64,000 nt of DNA from Sipunculus nudus (GCA_026874595.1 CM049318.1:20003456-20067455); one strand, 5' to 3'; positions 23,561 through 36,352 are shown, counted from the first letter of the stretch. The notes: generated from the sequence alone by a model not told the origin. Numbers and translations are program-made.

Positions 23561-25842
23561 TGTCGTAAGTAGTAATTGCTTAACCAGTTCATCCTGAAGG
23601 ACTTTTTAGTACGGCTGAAACTATGAAGTGCATCAAGTCTCCTTTAAACACATTGTAATAGCTCCTAAATGTATATCTTTGCATTCTTGAACGTGTTTTG
23701 CATCTGTGACTTTTTAATTCTAAACAGATCTATATGTAGTTTGAATTAGGTAAATTCATGTTATCTGCTAGAGTTTTCCCATACATGCACCAGTTATTTC
23801 ATTTAATGTTTATTAAAAATATAACTTACCATTTCGACATATGTACGAAAATACCGGCACATTAATAAACCAAACATTTATTGAATTTTTTATGTGCAGT
23901 TGGGTCTTTCATCGTCTAAAACTATTCTATCATATATTAAAAATGTTGTGTTGCAATCCATAATGTTTAATATTTAACTGTAAGCTATGAAACCAAGTAA
24001 AATAACTATTATTATAATAGGAATAATAACTATTTAATGAATCTATGTTGTTTCAAATAAAAACTATCTTTACATTACGTCTTTCTTCAAAGTTGGCATA
24101 TCCCTGGTCTACATTGTGAGTCTGATGTTAGGGGTTGAAGGGGTTCAAAAGCGAGTAAAAAAGGTTTTAACTATACTAATATTTCCTACCGGTTCATCTC
24201 AGATATAGCAGTGTTTTGATAAAATGAGGACTGGCTAACCTATATTAATATTAATCGATCACACACACCACATCCGTGGCAGGTGATTATTAGGAATAAC
24301 ATGCCTGAAGATTATTTGCAACAAATAAGACAAAGGTTATTTCAATTCACATACCGTGCTTCGGGAAACGGGCTGGAAGACCTCAAGCCTTTATCAGAAC
24401 ATAAGTACTTTCTGCCATGATACACAATCGTAGTTGCCTACATATTCCGCTGCGATACCCCATCTGAAAAATACTTTGGAATATCTTCAGATTTATGGAG
24501 AAATAAGGCGAAATCAAGCTACGAGTAAGCAATAAAATATGACGGAAGCATATCTGAAATCCAGCTATGTTTTGTAATTTGTTTAGCGTTTATCTGCTTT
24601 TTGAAACAATGCTGTCATTTAGATGCCGTCGCACTTGCAAAGGTACGGTACACTTAAAAAACACCCCTACCTCAAAAGTTTACCCATGTTTTGCGGAATC
24701 AATGAACTATTATCTATGAATAAATATAAAAAAACGGTTAACTAGTGAGACTGACGGAAAATATATTTATCCAAATGTATCAAAATGTAACGTCTTTTCC
24801 TTTATATTCAATAATGCTGCCCGACCTTATTTCATGTATATATTTACGGGGATGATGTGCTGATTTGTTTACTGATTTCACGCAAGGTGGCAGCATTTAA
24901 TATAAAATATATCATGTACTTGTTTATCTGGTAGGAACATTACTCAAAAAAGTTATTAACGGAATTTGATGACATTTTAGATAGGCGATGATACAGGGAA
25001 CAATTGATTTAGTATTGGGTAGATCATGATCATCATCTGTATCCAGGGATTAGATATAACATATTTTATATCATATACGCTGTCACCTGGCGTGCGATCA
25101 GTAAACAAGGCAGCTAATTATCACAACATGCTCTAGCTATCAGGTCTCAAGCTATCCGGAAAGAATTCCATCCGGAGTGCACTGGAAGGTTATCAGGACT
25201 CAAGCTATACGAGGAGAACACTTCAGTATTTTTAACTGTTTTAAATTAAAAATAAACAAATACTGACGATATATATAGTGTGTGCATGTGGGGGATAAAA
25301 TAATAAAAATAATAAAAAAACAATGAAAAATAATCAAAACAGTTCGTGTATGATATTTGCACTGCATAGTGGACATATAATTTTGTGAAGCAGCTCTGAA
25401 TTTCTATTTGTGAAACTGATCCAAATAAATAACTAAATGATTTGGTTAAAATGCAGTTATTCATTTATTTAGGGATATTATTCATTATATCGAAAACATT
25501 AATATTTTCGAGGCCGCTACTATATAGAAGGCGTACTTGGCATGTTTGTTAACTTAAAAGCTGACACTTTTGTCAATTTCTTCAAACCAGTAAGTATTTG
25601 AAATAAAGCTATGCTTCTATATTAATTCATTATATTGGCCTAGCCTATGTTCTGTATCTCTAATCCCAGAGACTGGGACAGCAAGGCATGCATGGCTCCT
25701 GACTTTGAGGTTTTGAACTATGTATAAATATTGCTTGAACGGATATCCGACCGGGTTCAGGCAGCTAAACAAGGGTTCAAATGTAGCTTTACCTCTATGT
25801 TAATACAATTTACTGGCCACGTGGAGGGTTTGTCTCTTACCT

Positions 25843-25934
25843 CAGGGTCTGTGACAGTAAGTGGTGCATGTTACCTATAAATGTCATTCAGAGTCTGTGA
25901 CAGTAAGGGCAGCATGTTACCTATAAATGTCATT
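25843..25934. repeat. 46-bp tandem duplication
   Basis: CAGGGTCTGTGACAGTAAGT through AAATGTCATT at 25843-25888 repeats at 25889-25934 with four differences. Confidence 0.93.
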
Positions 25935-27539
25935 CGCCTGATAAAATACATCTGAAATACTTGTCATATTAAAATGCCCTTTAAAAAAAGTAATATTAAA
26001 AAGAAAGTTTACCATGTATCAGCAAGATTTATCCGTGACCATGAAGTCAGATGTTGCTTTCGTTTCCAGACAAAGGTTTCCCCTATACATATGTCATGCG
26101 TTCCGTAGTCACTTCTTCAAATATTAATTCTCATATAACTCGAAAACTCTTTTCATATTTCAGTGCCTTTGAGAAATAATAATCGTTTGTGTTTACCGGT
26201 GCCCATGGAGTAAGATGTTGCTTAGGTTGCCAAATAAAAGTTTTTCTTCCTATGCTAAAATGCACTTGGAAGTGTGAAAGAATTGATATCTGTTATTTTT
26301 TATCCATTATATTCTTCATTTTTCCTTAATACGGATCAAATATATTGTACATTAATGACACAATTCATTAGAAATATTAATTAAAAAAGTTAAGTAGCTT
26401 GTATTATTACATTACTGATACGTATTCCTGGTTTGATACTTTGACTGTTTACACTGAAAAAAATTAATGTTAAATTAAATTTTGTATGAGGTGTCATCCT
26501 TGTATGTATAAAACGTCACACATAAGTTTTTAACTGTACAAGATAACGTTCATGTACCCTAAATGTGTATGGTTTGCATGTGATTGCCTGAAATTCAAAG
26601 CTGTTAGCTATCACTTTTTTCGGAAGGCCTTATAAATGAACGGCTTCGCAGTACCAATTTGGAGCTAAGGGAAACAGATGAAGCTTTAATTTAACTGGCT
26701 TATTTGTTTGATCTTGAACATTTTATCCTTATAATAACTTAAACTATATTTCTGATTAATGCAACAGGATAATACAATAGTAATTTTGATGAAACTGGAT
26801 GGGCTATCTAATGAATTAGATGAAAATCCAATACATAGAGTTTGGACTATTTGATGAAGTTAATCAGATTTTTAACAAAACCAAGGCATGTTTGAGAAGT
26901 CAACAAATGGTGTTTATTTTTAACCTGATGTAAACTGTGAGGTTTCCAGGTTATGTTTTCATGACAAAATTCGGTTTGTGTACGCTCCAGAATGTCCTTT
27001 GGACTCGTAGCCGTCTGTGTTTGCGATTACCTGAAATCGAAAAACTTAACCCATAAATGTAACATTAACTCATTTGACCATTATTCACCATTCTAACAGT
27101 GTTTAGCTTGAAAATTATTGACAAAATATAACCTTACATCATCAATATCCTAAAAGACATATGATGAACGTATCTGATGAACGGTTCAAAGACAATTTTG
27201 ATCAATTAATATTTGAAGTATAGATACCTGAAGCGGCGGCCATGAAAAAAACTAATTCCTTATCAGCCGCCTGCAGCACTGTAGTCGGGTCACCATCAGC
27301 ATGATGAATGTACCTGTCCCCATATAGCAAATGGTCATTGACTCCTTCAGTTCTGTCTGCATGGAATCATGTGCTCTCTTTTATTTGTACTTAAGATTCA
27401 CAGATTAAAGTCATAATGACTGGTCTTTCTGGTGTAGCTCAAGCAAAGTGACTCTCTGATGTTTTTTTTCCTGGAACTGACAAGAAAGTACCCCACCACG
27501 GGAAGGTGAATTGGTGTGGAGATGATATGAAGGTCTGGC

Positions 27540-27760
27540 CTTCCATCAGGTCAATGGGCACGATTGACTACTGTTGTTAGTGAGGAATACTTATCAGCAA
27601 GCCCTGACGGAATCATTGATGATACAGAAATCATGGAAATTTATCGCCCTCTTGTCACAGAACTTAAGCTCTTGTGTGAAGGCAATAATTATGATGTTAA
27701 TGTGAATGAGAAAAGGTACATATTTCTTGCACAGGTCAGGCTAACGACGACATTTTAGCC
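27540..27760 (+). pseudogene. YqaJ-like (phage-type exonuclease fold) domain relic
   Basis: The frame reads EEYLSASPDGIID, then EIMEIYRP, then RYIFLAQVRL. The order matches the YqaJ/lambda-exonuclease family core (L-G-A-S-P-D-G, then a hydrophobic-E-I-K-C-P strand, then a QVQ-type segment). The family Lys of the E-x-K motif is replaced by Tyr and the domain is cut short on both sides by stops, so it is inactive. Such domains are common in repeated, possibly mobile genes of invertebrates. The 27.0-29.5 kb segment is absent from unit 1, which supports an insertion. Assignment rests on two short motifs. Confidence 0.45.
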
Positions 27761-28938
27761 AGATCCAACCCATAATAAAGTGCACTAAAAGGCTAAGACC
27801 TATACCGTTCCTCTTTATGACCCTAGCCATGTACTTATCAGTGCCATTTTAATAATTTTATCCATTCATTTTTTTCCTAGTAGTAATTTGTCAATATAGT
27901 CCTCCTTTAACTTTGCATTATTTCTTTAAAGGAATTTGGGTATCGATGTGGACAATAATCTAAAAAGTTATATGGGGTTGCAAATAACCCCGGATATATA
28001 TATGATCTTCCTTTAACATTGTAGACTCCATTTATTATCCACATATTGTAACGTTTTCGACTGAAACATGACTAAGTGACTTGAACTTACAGAATTTCAA
28101 TGAGATGTCATTCGACCCTTTTAGTCGCTTAAATTGCTTTCTAAGTGTGAGTTAAACAGCCTGTCTAAATATATTGTTTCACATTTTCTGGCATAGTTAC
28201 ATGAAAATCTGCTAATTTCTCTTGGGTGAAATGAGAAGGCAAACTCTAGTAGGTTGATATAAAAATCATATGCCATATGCCTCTTATCATTGACCTCGTG
28301 AATCTCAATAATCAGCCGTGCGATTTTGCACTGTCAGTCCTCACCAGGTGTTAGCGCTCTGAAGGCCTGACGGTCGGTTTTTTTTTTTTTTTGCTCACAA
28401 ACGCGTGCGCTTCGGGGTGACAACAGATCAAGGGGGATGCGTAAAGACCAGGACCTGCAGATACGAAACCTCGAGCCTCGTGTGCTACATTGAAATCAGA
28501 TATTTCACTGTTAACTCAACATCTTTGTATTATTAAAATGCTTTATATCGATCACATGAGATTATCTGTATCATGAACCACAGAAAATTGGCCACTTCAG
28601 TACCTGGTAGTATCTACTTGGCAAAGTGTCATTGGTGTATTCATGCCACTTGATTTAAATATATAAATAAAAAACTGAAAAATCAGATATATTTTGTATC
28701 AGGAGACATCTCTTTGGTAAAAGTATGGAAAGTTTAGCTGAGATTACCCAGTTTGGGTTGAAGAGATTATCAGGATTGACCCTCGTGAAACTGGCATATG
28801 AAAAGTCCTTCTGAACCGAAATGTGTCAAAGACAAATTGAAAATTTCTCGATATGAACCTCAGAGTTTTTTGTCTGCAAAATCTGTATTATCATAAGAAA
28901 CTGAAATCAAGCTTCATTAATAAAGACATTCTTATTGC
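27761..28938. other. Unit 2-specific segment after the YqaJ-like relic
   Basis: No gene seen. Includes a T16-type run near 28378-28393 next to a GC-richer stretch (CACAAACGCGTGCGCTTCGG), which could be the tail of an inserted repeat. No match in unit 1. Confidence 0.4.
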
Positions 28939-29193
28939 ATGGTATCCTTCTTTCGGAATGAAAAGACAGTGGTATCAAGGGGCGCTTTTGATAACTTAAA
29001 GCCGGTAAGAACCATATCCCTCGCCGCCATGATTGAACTTCAAGGAAGACAAAAATGTTGTCCTAAAGATGAGCTGCACCCTCTTCTTACTTCTGATGAA
29101 GTCATACCGCTGTCTTTGTCGGCTCTCTGGGGTTTAATACAATACCATTCAACATTTTTACAAGTTATTTTTTTATATGGAATTTTTATATAG
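28939..29193 (+). other. Unassigned 84-codon open frame in unit 2-specific segment
   Basis: Open from ATG at 28939. The first two thirds are polar with two adjacent Cys (RQKCCPKDELHP) and look protein-like; the end is AT-rich. It lies 1.2 kb downstream of the YqaJ-like relic and may be another decayed piece of the same inserted gene. No domain recognised. Confidence 0.25.
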
Positions 29194-30420
29194 TTTTTTC
29201 TTATATTACACTTACCTGCGTCTTAATATCACTCACTAAAATGTATGCGATATGGATAAACGTGCACATTAGACAATATTAAGTCTGTTTGGTTCTAAAC
29301 AAGTAAAATGCGACTCTGTTGGTTACCATATTTATTTGTATTCAGACTTCATAGACCTGTAATTCACGTTGTTTAAAATATTCAATAGGTAAATGCAGTG
29401 TGCCTTCATCGAAATCAATGTACTTTCTTGTTCAATATATTTTATTTATGTATTTTATGTAAATAAGGTGTATATTGCTAATTATACTGGATATATTATA
29501 TCTTGTTCCATATGGTATTACACCGTGTTATTAAACTGATTAAAAAAATTACTGTGCCTTATTTTATTTTATAATATAATATGTTATTACACGTTCTACC
29601 ACATTTAAACTTTGACCACTGTTTTACAGTAAATATCAAGGAAAATATAATGTATTCTATGCTCTATTAATACTATGAATGAAGTTACCTTGTGTGTTAA
29701 CGATATAAAATCTGAATCATTAGCTCTAACTGTAACTGATAAAATTCATATCATCACTTGAAGTAAATTTGACCTGTAACAAGCGTCAAATAAACCTTTT
29801 TGCACCATTGTCGATCAATAGTTTTGTTTCAATCACCAATTGTTTAAATTTACCAGATCGTTATCAATCTTGTATTTCTTGCGTTGTTAAGTTTTCAGGT
29901 TGGGTTTTCAGAACAAACAAGCAATTTTATCGAATGGAGATATCCGCTAATCCTTTCTGTAACAACACAGTCAGGGTATCAACATTTGAATGATTCACGG
30001 TTTTTTTTCTGGTGATGAGTAATCCATAGCGTTTATCAATAGTGTTTATTAATTGATTAGTATAAGAATATTTGGATATTTACAAAGAATAAGAAAGTCT
30101 AAGTCAACCAGTTAACAATTCGGAAAATACATGTATTATATGGATTCAAAACAAGAACAAAACCGTTCTATAATGAATATATTTGAATTATTAAAAAAAA
30201 AGAATAACCTGCCAATCATGCAAGTAAACTCACTGGTGAAATGAAAATTGAATTACATGCAAATAAACTTTAATTAGAGAAAATCCTGATGATTACAATT
30301 ATGTGCTGGTATTATTTGAAGTTATCAAATATAAATATCAAATTGTCCCTAAGCAACGAAGACCTATTTCACAAAACAAAATCATTTTATATAGAATTGA
30401 CTATTCTAACATATTATTTT
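29194..30420. other. Non-coding part of unit 2
   Basis: Aligns in blocks with 10.6-11.4 kb of unit 1 (for example TATAATGTATT-C-ATGC and GTTGGGTT-TTCAGAACAAACAA). The frame 29769-29993 is broken in unit 1. Confidence 0.55.
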
Positions 30421-30429
30421 TTTAAAGTC

Positions 30430-30840
30430 TCCATCTGGACTTAATGATGATTATTCCGACTACCTACGTAAACGAAATCTCGAAATGGACTCGAAAACTA
30501 CAACTGTTTGGTTCAAGCAGGGATTTTTTGTAATCTTGATTATTGAGGATCAGTATTGGTTAAAAAATATGTTTGAATTTCGACGTGAATGTTCGTCTTT
30601 TGAAATATATAAGATTTTAAGGCATACCCTGGTTTGGGGAAGCTGGTAAACAAACAGTGAATGGTCAACATAGTTCTCTGGACCAGTGAATAACTTATTT
30701 ATACAACGAGCCATTTCAATCGATTACGTCCCTAGGTATGTGCTCTACCTATTGGAATTGCCATATAGTGAATAGCACATAAAGGGGCTACGATACATCC
30801 ATGCTAATATAACGTGAGGTATCTCCTCAAAATCTGTACA
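30430..30840 (-). pseudogene. Family B membrane-protein relic, copy in unit 2
   Basis: This is the positional counterpart of the open copy at 11507-11910. Clear matches include GGACCAGTGAATAACTTATT, CGACGTGAATGTTCGTCTTT and GGTTCAAGCAGGGA. The minus-strand frame has several stops and indels through both the ectodomain and the membrane segment, so it is dead. Confidence 0.7.
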
Positions 30841-31954
30841 GTAATTATTGAGTACCTGTTGATGGCACTTATTATTTTTGTTTTGAGAATTAGATGTAAC
30901 TATAATAAGAATATTTGCTAAAATCGAGCCTCCTTGGTTTCAGAATTATAAGCTTAGATCCAGAAAAATTTTAAGTAAACATAAAAAATAACGTAAAGGT
31001 TTTTTTTTGGGGGGGGGGGTGAACAGGGAATTGTATAGTCCAAAATCCATAAACGGGTCTACATGTATCAGTATTCCAGGGGCGGGCTAATGATTTTGAA
31101 AGAACAACGACGGTCAAACATCTCAATAAGTCATCTCGGGAAAATGTTAAAAGTCCCAAGGAGGAGTGAGAGGGGGGATAGGCCGACTGTTTGAATTCCA
31201 TAAAAAAGGTTATAAATATCTGTTCACAAGGCTTAACAGAGAATCCCTTATGTAACAAGAATGTTTCAGATAAAGCATTTATGTGACTAGTAGATTAATG
31301 GTAACCAGAATTTTGGTCCATGTGTATAGATCGTGTCTGGTGGATCAATGTGGTATTTTTGGCAGTGTATTCTGGCACTGATGTTTATAATGTAAACTAT
31401 GTTAAGCTGAGCTTAAGCTAGACATTCTATTCCATTATCTTTCTTTATACACCGTTAACGTTTTAATTATTTTGTATTTATCATCCGAATTTTATTATTT
31501 AAGCTACCTTGCAAATTGCAGGTTATAAAAATATGTCGATTGAGAATGCTCAAATAGCCATAAATTATACTTTTTAGGTGGCAACAAGGACATTAAGTCC
31601 GTGATTACAAATTATAAAAAACGCCATAGCAAACATTATATTTACGTCGCTAAGGTTTTACATCAGGTTCCGATTTCGTGCAGCTGTTAATGGAGGCATT
31701 TTTAGCCATGAATGATAAAAGTACCTAATTTTGTACTTACCTTATTTTATATAATGACTTTACCATCAACATTTCATTCGACTAGAGCGTCGGACTGTGT
31801 ATTTGATATATGGTTCTTTATTATGAAAGGTAATATATATCACAGGTTCCTTTTTTATTTATCATTTTTACACATATATTTTACCAGGATGATCGATTGA
31901 GTATACTAAGCTGTTTTTTAAAAAGACATCTGACGGCAAAGGGGGAAATTACCC

Positions 31955-32095
31955 TGACACTAGGCCTCTGAACAAGACAGGCGTCTATTTAAGGCCAGCG
32001 TTTATTTTTCTGAGACATTGTTTTGCCCGGCGAACAAATAAGGCACGCGACCATTTAAGACCCGACGTCTGATCAAGGAAACACGGTATATAAAA
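31955..32095. repeat. Dispersed repeat, GCGTTTATT type, copy 3
   Basis: AACAAGACAGGCGTCTATTT, then GCCAGCGTTTATTTTTCTGA, TTTTGCCCGGCG, GACCCGACGTCTGATCA and AAACACGGTATA. It combines motifs found separately at about 1.5 and 2.9 kb on the opposite strand, so it is the longest copy here. Confidence 0.55.
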
Positions 32096-32477
32096 TAGCA
32101 AATTTTAAAGAAAAATTGCTTCAGATTTGGCGCATTTATCATAATTTGATCTGCTGCACTAACAAATTCAAATGTCTACTCATGCTGTAGTGCTGGCTGC
32201 GACAGACCTATCAGCCTGGAGTATAAATACATCACTTACTATCATTTGATGTTACGTGCTAGTGTCTAATAATCATGTTTTCACATGTTTTTCCTGGATG
32301 GTACGTCCCGCTGAATATTATATATCTGAGACTAGTTACACCGACAGTATTCAGCCACTGCTCCCCACAGTCGTTAGCGTATACCTAAAAGTTCGTGTTA
32401 AATATTTTTTGCAGCAAATATAATAAGAGTCATCCGGTTTTGTTTTTCCCAATGTTTTCCAGTGACCATGGAAACAG

Positions 32478-32493
32478 CCCCCCCCCCCCCCCC
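32478..32493. repeat. Poly-C tract (C16)
   Basis: C16 followed by GGTACAACAC; positional counterpart of the C13 tract at 14036. Confidence 0.95.
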
Positions 32494-34179
32494 GGTACAA
32501 CACAGACACAGAAGTTGCAGGGCGTGAACCACAACAGTTGCAAGATTACCCAATGTGAGTAACTCCTTTCTTCATAAGAGATTTATCTGATGAAATAAAT
32601 TTGCTTAATTGGGCATGTTTTGTTTTTATCACAGGTCTTTTATGATGGGGTTAATCTGTCTGAGTATTTATTTATATAATTCATGCCTATTTCCAGTCAT
32701 TGATATAACCATGATTGTCTTTGAAAGATAACTCCTCATATGAGGAGCTATTATTGACGACAACATTCTGAAAAAAAAGTGCATGGCTTGTTCAAATTGT
32801 TTCAGTTGTTATATTGCAATTTTTAAAATCCAAGAATTTAACCTTAAACAGAAAACTAATGATAAATATCCATTATCAATAATTGAGACTCTCTTTTTGA
32901 AATGTTTTGCACGATCAGCGTATATATGTATGCTGTGTTTCTGTTTGTTTTGTCTTTGGTTGTCCTGCAAACTATCTGATGTTTAAAAGATAAGTGAAAG
33001 TGAATACTTCTGGGATAACCGTCGCAGACGTCACAAACATGTAACATCATGTACGGTAAATTAAAGCTGAACTATTCTGTGACTCGGTGGCGTGAGTTTG
33101 ACAAAGAATATTTAGGTTCTGCGTCTTTTTAGGGCAGCATGATTATTGCAAACATAACACTACCTCTATGGTACGTATGATATTCCATCGTTTGACATAA
33201 GAATTGCCGAAGAAATGGGTGCTTAGGTATCGAAATGTAAACAGACAACAAATTCCTGATATGTACAGGGATCAGACTTGCTCTAAAGATTTGGTTCTAG
33301 ACTTTATCCTTTATTTACCTAACCTTGTGTTCTCCTTGCCTTCCAACTTCAGAGTTATAGGACATAAAAATTTCATCGAGACGAGATATGTCCTACATTT
33401 TGCTTTCTATTCCAAAAACTTCATAATGCAATTATCAAATATATATTCACCTTTGACAGATGCAAATATAAATCAAAAGAAGGATAAAAGAGTCATAACC
33501 GTCTACGATCGCCTTTTTACTTGCTTAAAACTAGTAAGAAAAGACACGGCCCCTGCAAGTTAATCAAAAAAGAATTACTGTACTAGATTGTATTTGCTTT
33601 CTATTACTGCATTTACCGATCGGTTCCTGATTCACGTGTTGTGTCGGTCATATTAATTAGAATACACAATGCTTCCGCACATGCAGACTGACAAAGTTAA
33701 TTAAAGTAAAAAAGTCATGTTATTCCTAGATTTAAACAGGAAGTTATTTGCCATTTGTCCACGGTAACACACATAAAAAGATTAAAAGACGATCTGAAAA
33801 ACGTAATTCTGGTATTACTACAGATATTACATAGTTTCATTAGTGCCCTATCAAGCAGCATCTGAGCAATTACGATCACCTGTGACTTCATGTTCAATCT
33901 AGTAATTGTAGATCACCTAATTATAAAATCAATCTTCTTTGGTAAAGGGATGAAACCCCCTGAGCCCGCCCTGGCATCATTTATGTTAGCAACGTCAATG
34001 GTGAGACACTATTACCAGAAATATTGGTTTTATTTCATTATTATTTATACAACTTATTGTCCAAATAAATACTAGGTTAAAACCGGATGACCCTGATATA
34101 TGCTTGACAACATTCGTCTCGTTTAATTAAAAAACACATGATTTTAATGGTATCTTCTGTCTGACCTTTGGCCAGAAGA

Positions 34180-34634
34180 GCCCACCCTTAAGAGAGTTAT
34201 AACCAAAGCAGTAAATAAAAAATTATCCAATGGCGACATGCCATTTGAAGTTGAAAATAACATAAAATAACTTACAATGAAATAGCAAACAAAGTTGAAT
34301 ATAACCCAAAATAATATATAATGAAGTAACGATCAAAGGTAAAAAAATAACTATTTATGAAATACTTATCACAACTATAAATAACTTACAATGAAATAGC
34401 AAACAAGGTTGGAAATAACCCAAAATAATATATAATGAAGTACCGGTCAAAGGTAAAAAAATAACTATCGATGAATTACTAATCACAACTATAAATGAGA
34501 TAAAATATCTAATTATGAAATACCGATCATAGATGAAAACAACACAAAATTACATATGATGAAATACTGATCAAAGCTGTAAATAACCTAAAATAAGTTA
34601 ATTTCTGCTAATATACAATAAAAGCTGTAAAAAT
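34180..34634. repeat. 44-bp minisatellite, unit 2 (about 10 copies)
   Basis: Degenerate tandem copies around the motif ATGAAATACCGATCAAAGCT followed by GTAAATAACAT and AAAATAACTT. It also shows a higher-order doubling: the block GAAATAGCAAACAA-GTTG ... AACCCAAAATAATATATAATG occurs twice, at about 34281 and 34393. Confidence 0.85.
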
Positions 34635-34666
34635 TATATACATATATATACATAAATATATATATA

Positions 34667-34714
<48 letters not shown>
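34635..34714. repeat. (TA)n microsatellite between direct and inverted minisatellite blocks
   Basis: Impure then pure TA run. Confidence 0.95.
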
Positions 34715-34715
<1 letters not shown>

Positions 34716-34800
34716 CCTTGTTCGGTATTTCTCTATGAGTTATTTTATGTTGTTTTCAGCTTTGCTTGGTATTTCATTATGGGTTATTTTTATGTGTGTG
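34715..34800. repeat. Inverted block of the 44-bp minisatellite
   Basis: Reverse complement reads AATAACCCATAATGAAATAC then CAAGCAAAGCTGAAAACAAC and AAATAACTCATAGAGAAATA, about two minisatellite copies in the opposite orientation to 34180-34634, across the TA run. Confidence 0.85.
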
Positions 34801-35318
34801 GTTTATGGCAAATAGAGTTAAAATGCATGTGTGTTGATCGTAATACGTGATGTACTGTTTTTTGTTGTTGCTCCAATCAAAACTGCAAGTTACATATTAT
34901 ATGATAAAAACTTATACACACAACCATGACTGTACCTGTAGGGGAGAATGGAGCCAGTGAGTTAAATAGTTAAAATGATATAGCACACACCATGTCTTTT
35001 TGCATCAGCTGTTACTGGTTTAGTGTGCAGCAGTGCCGTTAGATAGTTCAGGTTGTGCTGCTAGCTGAGTCACACCTTTCACACTGGAGTTCTAATAGAT
35101 TCTTTTCACTAAATGTCCCGTGCCAGTGTCAAATAACCATATTTTTATATTTATATTCCAACATTGCTATGTACCTCTTTATGCATTATTTACCGGCCAC
35201 ATCGATACTTGTCCACGTCGCTGCTCGCAAAAGTCCTTATAATAGGCCATAAATCATACAGTGTCAATTTAAATCTAATACTTTATCTGAAGTTCTTATA
35301 TGTTTCTGTGTTTGATAG

Positions 35319-35435
35319 AAACATTTATCCGTAACCAAGGATACAATTGTTTCTCTGGCTGCTGGGTGACGTTTGGTCCACGTATAACACAAGCTCTAGA
35401 AGTGTCGGAAGTCAACTGGTGCACGATTACCCGAT
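35319..35435 (+). other. Recurring exon-like block (candidate exon of an unidentified gene), copy in unit 2
   Basis: The block is preceded by a TTTGATAG acceptor-like site and ends at CCGAT|GTGAGT, a donor-like site. Between them one frame is open with four Cys (NCFSGCWVTFGP and VNWCTITRC). Related blocks lie at 53810-53930 (unit 3) and 63115-63225 (unit 4), and more distant ones near 32.44-32.56 and 51.17-51.26 kb. The GTGAGT is kept in units 2 and 4. The frame is shifted in unit 4 and broken in unit 3, so it may be a dead exon or just duplicated DNA. Confidence 0.3.
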
Positions 35436-35733
35436 GTGAGTATTTGCTTACGTTTCACCCTTTTGCATTTGCTTTAAGATAACGTTACTGGGTATTTTAT
35501 CTTTAATTTGTATTATCTATTTATGTTAGTTCTTAATATTTAACTCAATTTATTTTACTAAGATATATTTTACAGTGCATTCCCAGCTATAAGGCAAGGG
35601 TAGCTTTTAATCGTCCCTGATTCATCGGCTGTAGCACAAAATTGGCAATAACAAAATTAAATCGACATAGATGAAAGCCTTATATCTTCAATGAAGGAGA
35701 CACGATTTTAAAAATACAACGCTATTGTAAACG

Positions 35734-35735
<2 letters not shown>

Positions 35736-35772
<37 letters not shown>
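35736..35772. repeat. (TA)n microsatellite
   Basis: TA run followed by three ATATATATCAC-type units. Confidence 0.97.
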
Positions 35773-35774
<2 letters not shown>

Positions 35775-36352
35775 ATATATATCACATATATATCACATGA
35801 ATCAAAAGGATAACGATCATTTAACTTTCATGACGTTATATGACAAAAAATGAGTAAAAGCTTTCTGTATGAGGCCGATTTATATGAATTGCTTTCTTAA
35901 TAACACCATAACAAACAGTATTTATTTTTTTATAATATTGATATGAAGAGTTTTACGATCAGCGGCAGTCAGGATTTATTAAAATATCTAAATATCTTTT
36001 TATAAGCATTTTGTATTTGTTATGTCATTTCATGTTTTATTACGTCTCAGCTTAATTGATAATGATGCACCTCTTAAAATTACACATTATTTATGTGTAC
36101 AATTTATACCTCCACATATTAAGGTAATATATTGAATTTATTTAATTAAGTGAATTTATTTTGATCTTATTTATCAAATGGATTTATAGCCATGTTTGAA
36201 ATATTGATTTGACTAAAATAATAAGGAATTCGGGAAACCACGACAAGAAGTTCAAAAAAGAATTAGCCTCTAATACATTGTACCGCATGACGTTTAGTTA
36301 CAGGGAATACAGCAAGTCCGTTCTATAGTCACAACCAAAGGAGGTACATATC

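Larger units (their letters stand above)
8040..24500. repeat. Segmental duplication unit 1 (left edge uncertain)
   Basis: Matches unit 2 in order. Shared landmarks include family B (11.5 and 30.4 kb), the GTTACACCGACAG block (13.85 and 32.33 kb), the 44-bp minisatellite (15.0 and 34.2 kb), lectin exon 1 (16.55 and 36.35 kb), the SINE (20.2 and 38.9 kb), lectin exon 4 (22.6 and 41.5 kb) and the 3' flank (23.2 and 42.3 kb). Unit-specific content is the foldback element in intron 1. Confidence 0.85.
22926..27460. other. 3' flank of L1 and proximal unit 2
   Basis: No gene supported. It contains a 182-bp tandem duplication (about 23240-23560) that is also present after L2 and L3, the unit-junction block 24.45-25.25 kb that recurs at 44.8-46.0 kb, and a 46-bp tandem pair at 25843. 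The frame 23329-23592 (minus) lies in the duplicated 3' flank and is not conserved. Confidence 0.6.
30841..36352. other. Region between family B relic and lectin L2
   Basis: No confirmed gene. Contains a dispersed repeat, a poly-C tract, the expanded 44-bp minisatellite with an inverted block, a recurring exon-like block at 35319-35435, a TA run, and the 5' flank of L2. Frames at 33204-33563 and 33715-33897 have frame-broken counterparts near 51.85-52.2 and 52.4-52.6 kb and are not genes. Confidence 0.6.

Noticed and set aside
33204-33563. 119-codon open frame in unit 2
   Set aside because: The sister sequence at about 51840-52220 has stops and indels throughout; similarity is at DNA level only.
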